Shown one piece after another: positions 1 to 8,449 of a stretch of DNA of 64,000 bases (position 1 is the stretch's first letter; the number at the start of each line of letters is the position of its first letter). The notes below the pieces were generated by a model, which worked only from the letters and a program-made list of their open reading frames with translations, was not told the DNA's origin and ran no database searches. A program made the position numbers and the translations under genes. The stretch lies in NCBI RefSeq assembly GCF_015351395.1, contig NZ_JADKPV010000004.1, positions 163,892 to 227,891 on the forward strand, read 5' to 3'. The DNA comes from Savagea serpentis. GTDB taxonomy: Bacteria > Bacillota > Bacilli > Bacillales_A > Planococcaceae.

Positions 1-738
1 GTTGAGTCTATTGAAGCATTTTCATTTTTCTTCTTTTTAGATTTTACATGGCATAAGCATATTTATAATTACACAAAAACATATGAAGCATTACTTCAAC
101 AAAAGGAACAACATCCTTTACTTTTTTCTTTTATTCAACATTTAGAATGTCATTTTGAATTGCCGACTTTAAGAAAGGACGAGGCCTTCGTTTCACACTT
201 GTTTGACTTTCAACAACGTCTTAACTATCGTTTAATGAATTTAAAATTCGTTCAATTAGATGATTCTTTTGTCAATGCACCTGTACGAAAAAAATTTGAA
301 AAGCAAATGAATATTTTAAAGAGAGTATGCATTAAATGGACGAACGAGCATGACTTACCACCGTTCTCTACAGATTTACTTTTACACTTAGCATTGTTTT
401 TAGAACGTCATTTACTTATGTTCCATTTAATGAAACAACGACTTCTTTTCTTGTTTTCAGATTCAATCACGTTGAAGATGTGGACAAATGCCACATTATT
501 TCAGTACTTCTCTGATGATTTAAAAGTTACGAGCATCCCTTACTATGAGTGGTATCCATCTATGCAAGAGCAATATGATATTATCGTGACCGATACTCCT
601 CTACCTTCATTAGAAAATAAAGTGATTTTAGTCGATACGATTTTAAAAGACCAAGATATCATTTTAATTCGAAAAGAAGTGAAACGATTACAAGTTGAAA
701 GACGAACTCATTTTTGGGAACAAGCGGACAATAAATAA
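1..738 (+). CDS. C-terminal part of an Mga/AtxA-like transcriptional regulator (partial at window start)
   Basis: The reading frame is open from the first base, so the gene begins upstream of the window; the first possible internal start is a TTG at 160. The visible 245 residues are helical and charged, and end in a stretch containing YDIIVTDTPL, which resembles the EIIB-like C-terminal domain of Mga/PRD-type regulators of Gram-positive bacteria. Those proteins are cytoplasmic DNA-binding regulators whose helix-turn-helix lies at the N-terminus, which is not visible here. The gene runs into a convergent hairpin shared with the nitroreductase gene. The family call is inferred from the general look of the C-terminal half and is moderate only. 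Confidence 0.5.
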   Translation, partial: VESIEAFSFFFFLDFTWHKHIYNYTKTYEALLQQKEQHPLLFSFIQHLECHFELPTLRKDEAFVSHLFDFQQRLNYRLMNLKFVQLDDSFVNAPVRKKFEKQMNILKRVCIKWTNEHDLPPFSTDLLLHLALFLERHLLMFHLMKQRLLFLFSDSITLKMWTNATLFQYFSDDLKVTSIPYYEWYPSMQEQYDIIVTDTPLPSLENKVILVDTILKDQDIILIRKEVKRLQVERRTHFWEQADNK

Positions 739-766
739 CACCCCCTTCACATTAAAAAGGGGGTGT
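737..766. terminator. Bidirectional terminator between convergent genes
   Basis: ACACCCCCTT and AAGGGGGTGT pair across a short AT-rich loop directly after the stop codon of the Mga-like gene and just before the end of the nitroreductase gene on the other strand. The T-tracts are short on both sides. Confidence 0.7.
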
Positions 767-778
767 CTTCTATAAAGA

Positions 779-1375
779 TCAAATTATTTTCACTACATCT
801 TCAAATGGTAAAAATTCACGTTTTGCTGCTTCTTCATCTTTTGCTCCGAATGGGATTTGAGCGATTAAACGCCACTCTTTTGGAATGTCCCACTCCGCTG
901 CTACTTTCTCGTCGATTAACGGATTATAGTGCTGAATTGATGCGCCAAGTCCTGCTTCTTCAAGCAATAACCATGTCGCATATTGCAAAATTCCTGTTCC
1001 CTCATATGACCAATTTGTAAATGACTCTGCATATAAAGGTGCGTTTTGACGCATCTGTTCTAATGTTGCATCATCTTCGAAAAAGAGAACCGTTCCATTT
1101 CCGTTACGGTAACCTGCTAAACGAGCTTCTGTCGCTGCGAAATCTTCTGCTGGCACTACTTTACGAAGTTCTTCTTCGACGATTGACCATAGTTTTTCGT
1201 TATCTTCATCCATTACAAGCATCATACGACCGCTTTGCATATTGAAGGCCGACGGTGCGTATACTGCCTTTTGAAGCAATTGCTCCATTTGTTCTTTCGT
1301 GACGTTTGGATCCTTTTTAACACGTCGAATGGAACGACGTTCTTGAATTGCTGCTGATACTGACTTTGTTGTCAT
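779..1375 (-). CDS. Nitroreductase family protein (Frm2/Hbn1-like)
   Basis: A 198-residue FMN-dependent nitroreductase-fold oxidoreductase. The N-terminal RRSIRR (about residues 13-18) and YAPSAFNMQSGR (about 39-50) are the FMN-contacting segments of the family, and the C-terminal part (GLGASIQHYNP, then IPFGAKDEE) fits the single-domain Frm2-like subgroup. Such enzymes reduce quinones or nitro compounds with NAD(P)H; the substrate here is unknown. The start overlaps the end of the DoxX gene by 4 bases (ATGA), so the two are translationally coupled. With the NAD(P)-binding YwnB-like protein upstream they form a three-gene set, probably a small redox-stress operon under the neighbouring Rrf2 regulator. 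Confidence 0.85.
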   Translation of the reverse strand: MTTKSVSAAIQERRSIRRVKKDPNVTKEQMEQLLQKAVYAPSAFNMQSGRMMLVMDEDNEKLWSIVEEELRKVVPAEDFAATEARLAGYRNGNGTVLFFEDDATLEQMRQNAPLYAESFTNWSYEGTGILQYATWLLLEEAGLGASIQHYNPLIDEKVAAEWDIPKEWRLIAQIPFGAKDEEAAKREFLPFEDVVKII

Positions 1376-1773
1376 GATGAAACCTCCGTTATCTGTTTTG
1401 TTGTAGGGACGAAAGCGAATACTGTTTTCCAGTCGCTTGCGATAAATGTCGTTACGCTCATCGCGATTAAAGCAAACTCTAATTCATATCCATCTAAAAA
1501 ACCGAGTGGGCCTTTCACTGTGAAAATAGCACCTAACATGATGAAGACGAATAAAGCAGAAATGATTTTCGTTAATACGCCGAATATGAGCAAGACACCA
1601 CCAACTAATTCAATTGTAGCAACGATGTAGGCTAAAAAGCTAGGAATTGAAATGCTTTCAAAAAAAGCTGCGGTTCCACCAATTCCTCCCGCAAATTTCG
1701 CCCCACCATGAATCGCAAAAATGAGTCCTAAACTAATACGGATGACGACGAGTGCAAATGTTTGCTTATTCAT
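1372..1773 (-). CDS. DoxX family membrane protein
   Basis: A 133-residue integral membrane protein with four hydrophobic segments and the DoxX-type start (RISLGLIFAIHGGAKF, about residues 12-27). DoxX proteins are small inner-membrane proteins often linked with quinone or thiol redox homeostasis; their chemistry is poorly defined. It overlaps the gene upstream (YwnB-like) and the gene downstream (nitroreductase) by 4 bases each, so all three are made from one transcript. Confidence 0.85.
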   Translation of the reverse strand: MNKQTFALVVIRISLGLIFAIHGGAKFAGGIGGTAAFFESISIPSFLAYIVATIELVGGVLLIFGVLTKIISALFVFIMLGAIFTVKGPLGFLDGYELEFALIAMSVTTFIASDWKTVFAFVPTTKQITEVSS

Positions 1774-2405
1774 GACGCTCCACCTCGCTCAGTCACGACG
1801 CTAAATCGTTCATTTACATGTTGACGGTTTTCAATTTCGTCATATAGTGCGAGGACGTAATCTTCCATACTTGCATAACTTTCGCCCGCTTCATTGACGA
1901 AAAATTCATCGCCACCTGTCGCATAATGTCCAGTGCGTTCTCCTGGCTCAAACAATGCACCCGGACTAACGTATGTCCAATCGATTCCTGCACTCGCTTC
2001 AAATATACGTAAAGCACGCTCATGTCCTTTCGCCGTCGGTAAAAATGCTTCTGGGAAATCTGGTGTGTCAGCTAACATCGTATTTCCGATCAATAAGCTT
2101 CCCGCCCCTCCGACGACGATGAGACGCGTTTTCGTTCCTTGAAGGATCTCGATGAAATGAGTCGCAACGTCTGCGAATAATGACTCTTTCCCTGGCTCCG
2201 CTCCAAATGCACTAATGACGGCGTCAAATGATTCCACATCTTCCTTCGTCAATTGTAATACATCCTTCTCCACTAATGACACCGGGGCCTCTAACCACTT
2301 ATTTGCGTCACGTACAAACCCTGTTATGTCATATCCTCTTCTTACTCCCTCGTCGACTGCTAAACGCCCTACTCGACCTGTCGCTCCGACTACTGCTATT
2401 CTCAT
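1770..2405 (-). CDS. ywnB: NAD(P)-binding protein, YwnB-like (atypical SDR)
   Basis: A 211-residue Rossmann-fold protein with the N-terminal nucleotide-binding motif GATGRVGRLA (about residues 7-16) and the layout of atypical short-chain dehydrogenases of the NAD(P)H-binding/YwnB group. It lacks the classical YxxxK pair, as do many members. The Bacillus subtilis homologue lies next to the Rrf2 gene ywnA, as here. The start has a good ribosome site (AAGGAGG) and sits directly downstream of an inverted repeat at 2423-2441 that recurs before the regulator gene. It is the first gene of the ywnB-doxX-nitroreductase operon. Its substrate is unknown. Confidence 0.8.
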   Translation of the reverse strand: MRIAVVGATGRVGRLAVDEGVRRGYDITGFVRDANKWLEAPVSLVEKDVLQLTKEDVESFDAVISAFGAEPGKESLFADVATHFIEILQGTKTRLIVVGGAGSLLIGNTMLADTPDFPEAFLPTAKGHERALRIFEASAGIDWTYVSPGALFEPGERTGHYATGGDEFFVNEAGESYASMEDYVLALYDEIENRQHVNERFSVVTERGGAS

Positions 2406-2422
2406 CTCAAACTCCTCCTTCT

Positions 2423-2441
2423 TGTAACTAATTCAGTTACA
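2423..2441 (-). promoter_or_regulatory. Candidate YwnA-type operator upstream of the ywnB operon
   Basis: TGTAACT-AATTC-AGTTACA is a 7+5+7 inverted repeat just upstream of the ribosome binding site of the YwnB-like gene. It has the same arm sequence and spacing as the repeat at 2903-2921 before the Rrf2 gene, and both are followed by TGTAA. Shared spacing at two linked promoters supports a binding site for the encoded Rrf2 protein. Confidence 0.7.
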
Positions 2442-2479
2442 TGTAAGGTGTGAAAAATGATTGGCATTACCGACTATTT

Positions 2480-2887
2480 TTAACGCATATCGTCGATAAT
2501 GTCACTCACTGTTTTCCCAGCTAATACTTTCTCCATCGCTTCTTGCGCTTCTCCAAATGTAACATCAAGTGCCTTTTGAATATTACGCCCAACCGGACAA
2601 GCAACATTCGGCTTCTCATGCACCGAAAATAATTCATCTTGATGAATGACCGCATTATAAATTTCAAGCAATGTCGTTTCAGAAGGACATTTGACAAGTT
2701 CGACACCTGCTACTCCTTGTGAAGTGCGTACAATATTTGCTTTTTTTAATAAACCGATAATGCGACGAATGACGACGGGATTTGTGTTCACACTACCCGC
2801 GATCCATTCAGAAGACATTTGTTCATTCGGATTGGATGCGATAAGAGAAATGATATGAATCGCTACAGAAAATCGTGTGTTAATCAT
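2480..2887 (-). CDS. ywnA: Rrf2 family transcriptional regulator, YwnA-like
   Basis: A 135-residue winged-helix repressor. The start MINTRFSVAIHIISLIA and the recognition-helix segment SVNTNPVVIRRIIGLLKKA match the YwnA branch of Rrf2. There is a single cysteine in the CPVGRNIQ motif (about residue 97) instead of the three-cysteine cluster of iron-sulfur Rrf2 members, so it probably does not carry a cluster and may sense through that thiol. I chose the ATG at 2887 because GGTGGTGGA lies just upstream; an in-frame GTG at 2899 sits inside that ribosome site. It is transcribed in the same direction as its presumed target operon but from its own promoter. Confidence 0.88.
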   Translation of the reverse strand: MINTRFSVAIHIISLIASNPNEQMSSEWIAGSVNTNPVVIRRIIGLLKKANIVRTSQGVAGVELVKCPSETTLLEIYNAVIHQDELFSVHEKPNVACPVGRNIQKALDVTFGEAQEAMEKVLAGKTVSDIIDDMR

Positions 2888-2902
2888 TTCATCCACCACC
2901 TA

Positions 2903-2921
2903 TGTAACCATCATAGTTACA
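2903..2921 (-). promoter_or_regulatory. Candidate autoregulatory operator of ywnA
   Basis: TGTAACC-ATCAT-AGTTACA, 15 bases upstream of the ywnA start, matches the ywnB-operon repeat at 2423-2441 in arm sequence (TGTAAC/GTTACA) and in spacing. This suggests that the regulator controls itself and the operon through the same site. Confidence 0.68.
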
Positions 2922-3020
2922 TGTAAAAGAAATGTCAAATAAATATGCTCACTTTATTTTAGGTTTACGTATTTTATGACTTGTCGAATGATTATAAACA
3001 TTGCCCATTCAACTTTTATA

Positions 3021-3055
3021 TAAAAAAATGTACGATGAAAAATTTCATCGTACAT
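3021..3055 (-). terminator. Terminator of proS
   Basis: A perfect inverted repeat ATGTACGATGAAA/TTTCATCGTACAT (3028-3055), followed on the minus strand by a run of seven T, lies just after the proS stop codon. Confidence 0.9.
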
Positions 3056-3062
3056 TCGAATT

Positions 3063-4499
3063 TTAGTATGCTCGACCGAACCAAACGGTATGTTGTGATG
3101 GTTTACCACAGTTAATACATACTTCTTTTTCTGCTGGTGGATTAAATGGAATGTTACGTGATGTGAATTTCGTTTCTGTTTGAACGCTCGCTTCACAATC
3201 ATCATCGCCACACCATCCTGCGAGTACCCAACCTGGGATTTCTCCCGCTTGTTGTTTCGCTTCGATATGTGCTTTTAAATCTTCCATCGTATCAACATTC
3301 AAATGTGAATGTTCCGCACGGAATTCGCGTGCTTTTTCGAGGAGGCGTCCTTGCATCGTGTCGAGTTCTGCAACGATTGCATCGACAATTCCCTCTAATG
3401 GAACTTGACGCTTTTCGTCTTCGTCACGCGCTTTCAACATCGCTGCATCTTTCTCTAAATCACGTGGTCCAAGCTCAATACGAACCGGCACACCTTTCAA
3501 TTCCCACTCGTTAAACTTATATCCTGGTGATTGGTCTGAATCGTCAAGACGGACACGTACCCCTTGTACTTTTAAAGCAGCGAATACTTCGTCTAATTTT
3601 TCAACGATTGCCGGGTTTTTCTTCCACGGTCCGACCGGGATTAAAACGACTTGTGTCGGTGCGACACGTGGTGGTAAAACGAGCCCTTGCTCATCGCCGT
3701 GCACCATGATCATTGAACCGATCAAACGTGTTGAAGTACCCCATGACGTTGTATGAACGTATTCATGTTTATTTTCTTTCGTTAAATACTTAATATCGAA
3801 CGCTTCAGCGAATTTCGTTCCAAGATAATGGGACGTTCCTGCTTGTACCGCTTTTCCGTCTTTCATCATCGCTTCGATTGAATACGTATCGACCGCTCCA
3901 GCGAATCGCTCAGACGGTGTTTTTTGTCCGTCGTATACGGGAATCGCTAATAGTTCTTCCACGACTTCTTTATAAATTTCAAGCATTTTCATCGTTTCTT
4001 CACGTGCTTCTTCTTCATCTACGTGAGCTGTATGTCCTTCTTGCCAAAGGAATTCTGACGTACGGATGAATGGGAGTGTTTTCTTTTCCCAACGGAAGAC
4101 GTTCGCCCATTGGTTAATGAGCACTGGAAGATCACGATAACTTTTAATCCAGTCGGAATAAAGGTGACCAATCATCGTTTCAGATGTCGGACGAAGGGCG
4201 AGACGCTCTTCTAATTTTTCTCCTGCGGCTTCTGTCACCCAAGGAAGTTCTGGTGAGAATCCTTCGATATGATCTTTTTCTTTTTGGAAGAAGTTTTCTG
4301 GAATTAACATTGGGAAATAGGCGTTACGGTGACCCGTTTCTTTAAAACGACGGTCCATTTCCGATTGAATATGTTCCCAAATTTCATAGCCGTCTGGTTT
4401 AAAGGCGATACAACCGCGCACGGGTGTATAATCCATTAAATCCGCTTGTTGAATCGTGCGAATATACCAACTTGTAAAATCGTTTTTCTGTTCTGACAT
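3063..4499 (-). CDS. proS: Prolyl-tRNA synthetase, archaeal/eukaryotic type (class II)
   Basis: This 478-residue enzyme charges tRNA-Pro with proline in the cytoplasm. It belongs to the shorter type without the inserted editing domain found in the usual bacterial ProRS. Class II motif 2 is visible around residues 145-170 (WANVFRWEKKTLPFIRTSEFLWQE, central part), and the C-terminal region carries a zinc-type cysteine set (WCGDDDC, later CINCG) and ends in RAY, as in archaeal-type enzymes. Many Bacillales carry one or both types. The start has a clear GGAGG ribosome site. A T-box leader directly upstream couples expression to uncharged tRNA-Pro. Confidence 0.95.
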   Translation of the reverse strand: MSEQKNDFTSWYIRTIQQADLMDYTPVRGCIAFKPDGYEIWEHIQSEMDRRFKETGHRNAYFPMLIPENFFQKEKDHIEGFSPELPWVTEAAGEKLEERLALRPTSETMIGHLYSDWIKSYRDLPVLINQWANVFRWEKKTLPFIRTSEFLWQEGHTAHVDEEEAREETMKMLEIYKEVVEELLAIPVYDGQKTPSERFAGAVDTYSIEAMMKDGKAVQAGTSHYLGTKFAEAFDIKYLTKENKHEYVHTTSWGTSTRLIGSMIMVHGDEQGLVLPPRVAPTQVVLIPVGPWKKNPAIVEKLDEVFAALKVQGVRVRLDDSDQSPGYKFNEWELKGVPVRIELGPRDLEKDAAMLKARDEDEKRQVPLEGIVDAIVAELDTMQGRLLEKAREFRAEHSHLNVDTMEDLKAHIEAKQQAGEIPGWVLAGWCGDDDCEASVQTETKFTSRNIPFNPPAEKEVCINCGKPSQHTVWFGRAY

Positions 4500-4522
4500 G
4501 ATTAAAAATCCTCCTCTTCATT

Positions 4523-4748
4523 AAAAAAAGCACAGTCCGCCCTTGAAGTTAAGGACGTCTATGCATTGTAGACGTGGTACCACCTTGATTTAGCTAATGA
4601 TAGCCCTCAGGTTGCCTCATAACGTTGGCAAAACGTACAGTCTCCGTCGATAGGTTTCAGGATGAGGGATGGATAACGCTCTCAGCAATGCGCCACTCTC
4701 TGTTCATTTCAATCCTTACTTAGTCGCTTCAATGACTCTTATATCAAC
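4523..4748 (-). promoter_or_regulatory. T-box riboswitch of proS (tRNA-Pro)
   Basis: The minus-strand leader has the T-box core AAGGTGGTACCACG (4586-4573), an AGTA motif and a GAGAG element in stem I, and a terminator whose U-run (TTTTTTT) lies about 25 bases before the proS start. In stem I the segment GAAACCTATCG places CCT, a proline codon, where the specifier is expected. Uncharged tRNA-Pro would stabilise the antiterminator and switch proS on. Confidence 0.88.
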
Positions 4749-4751
4749 GTT

Positions 4752-4780
4752 ACTATACCAAATTTTCGAGAATTTCACAA
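4752..4780 (-). promoter_or_regulatory. Sigma-A promoter of the proS T-box transcript
   Basis: TTGTGA (4780-4775), 17 bases, then TATAGT (4757-4752) on the minus strand, placed immediately upstream of the T-box stem I and just after the end of the sortase gene. Confidence 0.75.
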
Positions 4781-4787
4781 TATGTTC

Positions 4788-5381
4788 CTACCCACTCACA
4801 ATATCTAAAAGCTTTGCCCGGACAGCGACCCGTTGTTTTCCTGTGATCGTACATGTAATCATCGTCAATTCATCAATTCCTTCACGATCATCCAATACGT
4901 GGACGTCGGTCGCTTCAATTACATCACGATCGGTAATTTGATAAATATATTTTGTTGAACCTACATGCAAATACACTTCTTCTCCAATCGGAACTTCTGC
5001 CAAATTGCTAAAATGGCGACCGTCTCGATAACCGCGATGTCCGGCTATCGTGAAATTTCCTTCTCCCGGGGTTTGATTTTCTTTAATTTGCGTAAGTGCG
5101 ACATTTAAATTATGTGTGGTTGTCGTATCCAATACTTTATGCCGAATGTTTAAATAAGGAATTTCTAATTCCATGACATTGCGAATTTCATCTTCCGTAA
5201 ACGGTAAATTGTCAATTTCGCTTAAATCGATATCTTCTCCTTCATCTGCGGACATGATGAGTTCCATCGCTTCTTCTAACGCACGCACTTCTTTATTTTG
5301 CTCGTACTCCATATAAAAAGGATAAGCGATTAATCCAATCCCTACAAAAATAATGACAATACCCATCCATTTCTTCATCAT
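4788..5381 (-). CDS. Class D sortase
   Basis: A 197-residue transpeptidase with an N-terminal membrane anchor (about residues 5-24) and an extracellular sortase domain. The catalytic triad is visible: His115 in AGHRG, Cys177 in TMITCT and Arg184 in GKQRVAV. The TxTCT-type cysteine motif and single N-terminal anchor fit the class D family of Bacillales, which attaches surface proteins to the cell wall. No protein with an LPxTG-type sorting signal is encoded in the window, so its substrate lies elsewhere. Two adjacent ATG codons are possible starts. It is a single gene between the TRAP operon terminator and the proS promoter. Confidence 0.9.
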   Translation of the reverse strand: MMKKWMGIVIIFVGIGLIAYPFYMEYEQNKEVRALEEAMELIMSADEGEDIDLSEIDNLPFTEDEIRNVMELEIPYLNIRHKVLDTTTTHNLNVALTQIKENQTPGEGNFTIAGHRGYRDGRHFSNLAEVPIGEEVYLHVGSTKYIYQITDRDVIEATDVHVLDDREGIDELTMITCTITGKQRVAVRAKLLDIVSG

Positions 5382-5494
5382 TCAATCTCCTCTTTTAATA
5401 TCCTCTTTCTCTTATATCGTACTAAAATTATTCGATTAGATAGCCTTTTCGTTTCATTGTATACAATACGGTTATTCAACGCATCTTTTAAACT

Positions 5495-5528
5495 CAAAAA
5501 AGCCTCCTTCATTAAAAATGAAAGAGGT
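5495..5528 (-). terminator. Terminator of the TRAP/dehydrogenase operon
   Basis: The hairpin GACCTCTTTCAT/ATGAAGGAGGC (one mismatch) is followed by TTTTTT on the minus strand, directly after dctM. It marks the end of the 13-gene operon. Confidence 0.85.
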
Positions 5529-5534
5529 CTTTTA

Positions 5535-6821
5535 TCATTTAGATAATAATTCAGGTAAGAATAAGCTTAGCTGCGGAATAAATGTCACGAGTAAAAGGAT
5601 AATAATTAAAGACATAAAGATAGGGAAGAAATATTTCAATGATTCTTCGAAACGAATCTTGGCGATATTCGAAGCGATGAAAATATTAATGCCCAATGGT
5701 GGCGTAATTAATCCTAATGACAAGTTAATGCTCACGATAATACCGAAATGAATCGGATCGATTCCTAAAGGTAACACGATCGGCAACAATAACGGAACAA
5801 ATAATAACACTGCCGCGACTGTTTCCATAAACATTCCGACAAGCAATAAGAAAATATTAATTAAAATTAAAATGATAATTGGATTCGTTGTAAAATCAGC
5901 AATGACCATCGCAATATATTGTGGAATCTGTTTTAAAGCGAGGACTTTTCCGAAAAATGATGCTGCACTGACGAAAATCATGATCGTTCCAGAAACTTTT
6001 GCCGCTCTTAAAAAGACTTCCATCAATTCGCTAACTTTAAATTCTTTATAAACGAATACACTAATGATTAAACTATAGACAACTGCTACTACAGCCGCTT
6101 CTGTCGGCGTTACCCAACCATTGTAAATTCCACCAAGAATAATAACTGGTGCAAGCAATGCCCATTTCGCTTCATTTAACGACTTCCAGAAACTTTGCTT
6201 TACAAAGTTCTCAGAACCACCAAATCCTTCTTTTTTCGAAATGATATAGTTGATCGTCACTAAGGCAACCGCCATTAATACACCTGGAATTAATCCTGCA
6301 ATGAACATATCACCGATGGAAACCCCAGCCATCACTCCATATAAAATAAAGATGATACTCGGTGGAATGATTGGACCGAGTGATCCCGAACTCGCTGCGA
6401 TAGAAGCTGCATAGGCAGGCGTGTATCCATTTTTCAACATGTAAGGAATCGTGATCGCTCCGATACTCGCAACCGTTGCAGCTCCCGAACCAGAAATCGC
6501 CGCAAAAATGAAGCTTGCGATAATCGTAATTAAACCGAGACTTCCTGTAATCGAACCGACGAGGTTTTGAACGAATTCAATTAAACGTTTCGCAATCCCA
6601 CCTGTACTCATAATTTCTCCAGCTAAAATGAAGAAAGGAATCGCAAGTAAAGGGAAGGAATCACTCGCTCCAAACGTCGATTGAACGAAGAATGAAAGAG
6701 GAATCGAACCTTCCATAAGAACAACAACCATACCAGAAATGGCTAACCCGATTGCAATCGGGATATTAACGAATAAAGTAATGAGGAAAACGACTAAAAT
6801 CGTAAGTAAAGTAAATGCCAT
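5535..6821 (-). CDS. dctM: TRAP transporter large permease (DctM family)
   Basis: A 428-residue membrane protein with about twelve hydrophobic segments and the DctM signatures SGSGAATVASIGAITIPYM (about residues 109-128) and GPIIPPSIIFILYG (about 149-162). It forms the translocation channel of a sodium-driven tripartite transporter for carboxylates. It begins directly after dctQ ends (adjacent codons), so the two membrane subunits are translated together. It is the last gene of the operon that starts with the E1alpha gene at 18.4 kb. Confidence 0.95.
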   Translation of the reverse strand: MAFTLLTILVVFLITLFVNIPIAIGLAISGMVVVLMEGSIPLSFFVQSTFGASDSFPLLAIPFFILAGEIMSTGGIAKRLIEFVQNLVGSITGSLGLITIIASFIFAAISGSGAATVASIGAITIPYMLKNGYTPAYAASIAASSGSLGPIIPPSIIFILYGVMAGVSIGDMFIAGLIPGVLMAVALVTINYIISKKEGFGGSENFVKQSFWKSLNEAKWALLAPVIILGGIYNGWVTPTEAAVVAVVYSLIISVFVYKEFKVSELMEVFLRAAKVSGTIMIFVSAASFFGKVLALKQIPQYIAMVIADFTTNPIIILILINIFLLLVGMFMETVAAVLLFVPLLLPIVLPLGIDPIHFGIIVSINLSLGLITPPLGINIFIASNIAKIRFEESLKYFFPIFMSLIIILLLVTFIPQLSLFLPELLSK

Positions 6822-7334
6822 CTATTTTTCCTCCCCTTCTATATAACTTTCTTCAGCTAAATCATTGGCCACTTCTAAGTAAGGGTCTTTGAACGCTTGA
6901 ATAATTTGAACGAATAATCGTACCGACATGAGTGCATATCCAAGTGGAATTCCGAAATAGACAACGGACATCGGTAATTTTAATGCAGCCGATACAGAAC
7001 TCGACATCGTCATCGCATACGTCACGCCTAAATACGAGACGAACAATGAAAAGACAAGCCAAATACATTTCCCGAAAATATTGACATACTTTCGAATTTC
7101 TAACGGAATTAAACGATTTAACGCTTCTACTCGAATGTGAGCACGCTCCGTTACCGCATAGCTCATACTGATAAAAATAAACCAAATAAAGAGATAACGT
7201 GACAATTCTTCAGACCATGATAACGAGGCATTGAAAACATATCTGAAAACAAACCCAATAAACATAATAATTGTCATTGACAATAATAAGAAGAATGAAA
7301 GATAGGCCTCAATCGGTCGTTTCTTTTTATTCAT
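6822..7334 (-). CDS. dctQ: TRAP transporter small permease (DctQ family)
   Basis: A 170-residue protein with four hydrophobic segments and the family motif WSEELSRYLFIWFIFI (about residues 40-55). It pairs with DctM in the membrane. I chose the ATG at 7334 because AGGAGGAGG lies just before it; the open frame continues upstream to 7397 but without a ribosome site. The gene order dctP-dctQ-dctM is the usual one. Confidence 0.92.
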   Translation of the reverse strand: MNKKKRPIEAYLSFFLLLSMTIIMFIGFVFRYVFNASLSWSEELSRYLFIWFIFISMSYAVTERAHIRVEALNRLIPLEIRKYVNIFGKCIWLVFSLFVSYLGVTYAMTMSSSVSAALKLPMSVVYFGIPLGYALMSVRLFVQIIQAFKDPYLEVANDLAEESYIEGEEK

Positions 7335-7397
7335 ACTCCTCCTCCTATCTGAATAAGGAACTTGCATACGAAAATTCATATGCAAGTTGCCGATCAA

Positions 7398-8435
7398 TTA
7401 TTTATTCAATTCTTCGATTGCTTTGTCGTACACATCTTTTCCAATTTCATTAATATGCTTATCAATGACAGGCGCGACCACTTTTTTAAATTCTTCTTTT
7501 TGGTCTTCTGTTAATTCTGTAACTGTCACACCTTCCGCCTTCATACCTTCAACCGCTTCTTTTTCTGCTTCGATTGATAATTCACGCGCATATTTTATAT
7601 ACTCCGCTGTCGCTTCTTCTAAAATGCTCTTTTGCTCATCTGTTAAACGCTCGTAAAGATCGCCATTAATCATCAATACGTGTGGGAGTAATACATGATT
7701 CGTCAATGTCAAATGTTTATTGATCTCAAAGAAACGGTCTCCATAAATTAATGGTGTCGTCGTTGAAACGCCATCGATCGCCCCTTGTTGTAATCCTGTA
7801 AATACTTCTGTGTATGACAGTGGCGTCGGATTTGCACCCATTGCTGCTAATGAATCTAAATGTAAATCTGCTGCTGAACTTCTAATTTTCAAACCTTTTA
7901 AATCAGCTGGTGTTGAGACGTCTTTTTTACCGTTCAAAATAGAATAAAAGCCTAAGTCGATAAACCCTAATACTTTTAAATTATTATTTTTGGCAACTTC
8001 TTCTTTCAATCCTTCACCGAATTCACCATCTAATAAATTGTAAAACGACTCCCGATTGTCAATTAACAAAGGCATATCGAATAATTTAAAACCGTTTACG
8101 CCTGTTGTATTCGCTGTTCCGTAAGCAGATGATGTTGAAATTTCAATTGAACCACTTTTTAAAGCTTCTACAATTCCATCATCTGATCCGACTAACGTAC
8201 CGCCATTGTAAATTTCTACAGCGAATTGTCCTTTTCCTTTTTCTTCTAATACTTCTTTAAATTTCACATATCCTTGATTTAAGAAGTTACCCTCATCTAC
8301 TTGGTTCGCCATGCGAATTTTAATAACTTCGCCTTCTGCTCCCTCTGCCCCTTCTTTATCTGAACATGCTGCTAACACTGTCATTAATACCGTAACGAGT
8401 AACAATACTTTAAATTTTTGTAATGTGTTTTTCAT
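7398..8435 (-). CDS. dctP: TRAP transporter substrate-binding lipoprotein (DctP family)
   Basis: A 345-residue extracytoplasmic binding protein. The N-terminus is a lipoprotein signal with the lipobox LAACSD, so it is tethered to the outer face of the membrane. The segment DLKGLKIRSSAADLH carries the conserved arginine that in DctP proteins bridges to the substrate carboxylate, so the ligand is probably an organic or sugar acid. The start at 8435 has AAAGGAG upstream; the frame runs 24 codons further without a ribosome site. It lies 14 bases after the SDR gene in the catabolic operon and probably defines the operon substrate. Confidence 0.93.
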   Translation of the reverse strand: MKNTLQKFKVLLLVTVLMTVLAACSDKEGAEGAEGEVIKIRMANQVDEGNFLNQGYVKFKEVLEEKGKGQFAVEIYNGGTLVGSDDGIVEALKSGSIEISTSSAYGTANTTGVNGFKLFDMPLLIDNRESFYNLLDGEFGEGLKEEVAKNNNLKVLGFIDLGFYSILNGKKDVSTPADLKGLKIRSSAADLHLDSLAAMGANPTPLSYTEVFTGLQQGAIDGVSTTTPLIYGDRFFEINKHLTLTNHVLLPHVLMINGDLYERLTDEQKSILEEATAEYIKYARELSIEAEKEAVEGMKAEGVTVTELTEDQKEEFKKVVAPVIDKHINEIGKDVYDKAIEELNK

Positions 8436-8449
8436 TTTCTTTTCTCCTT

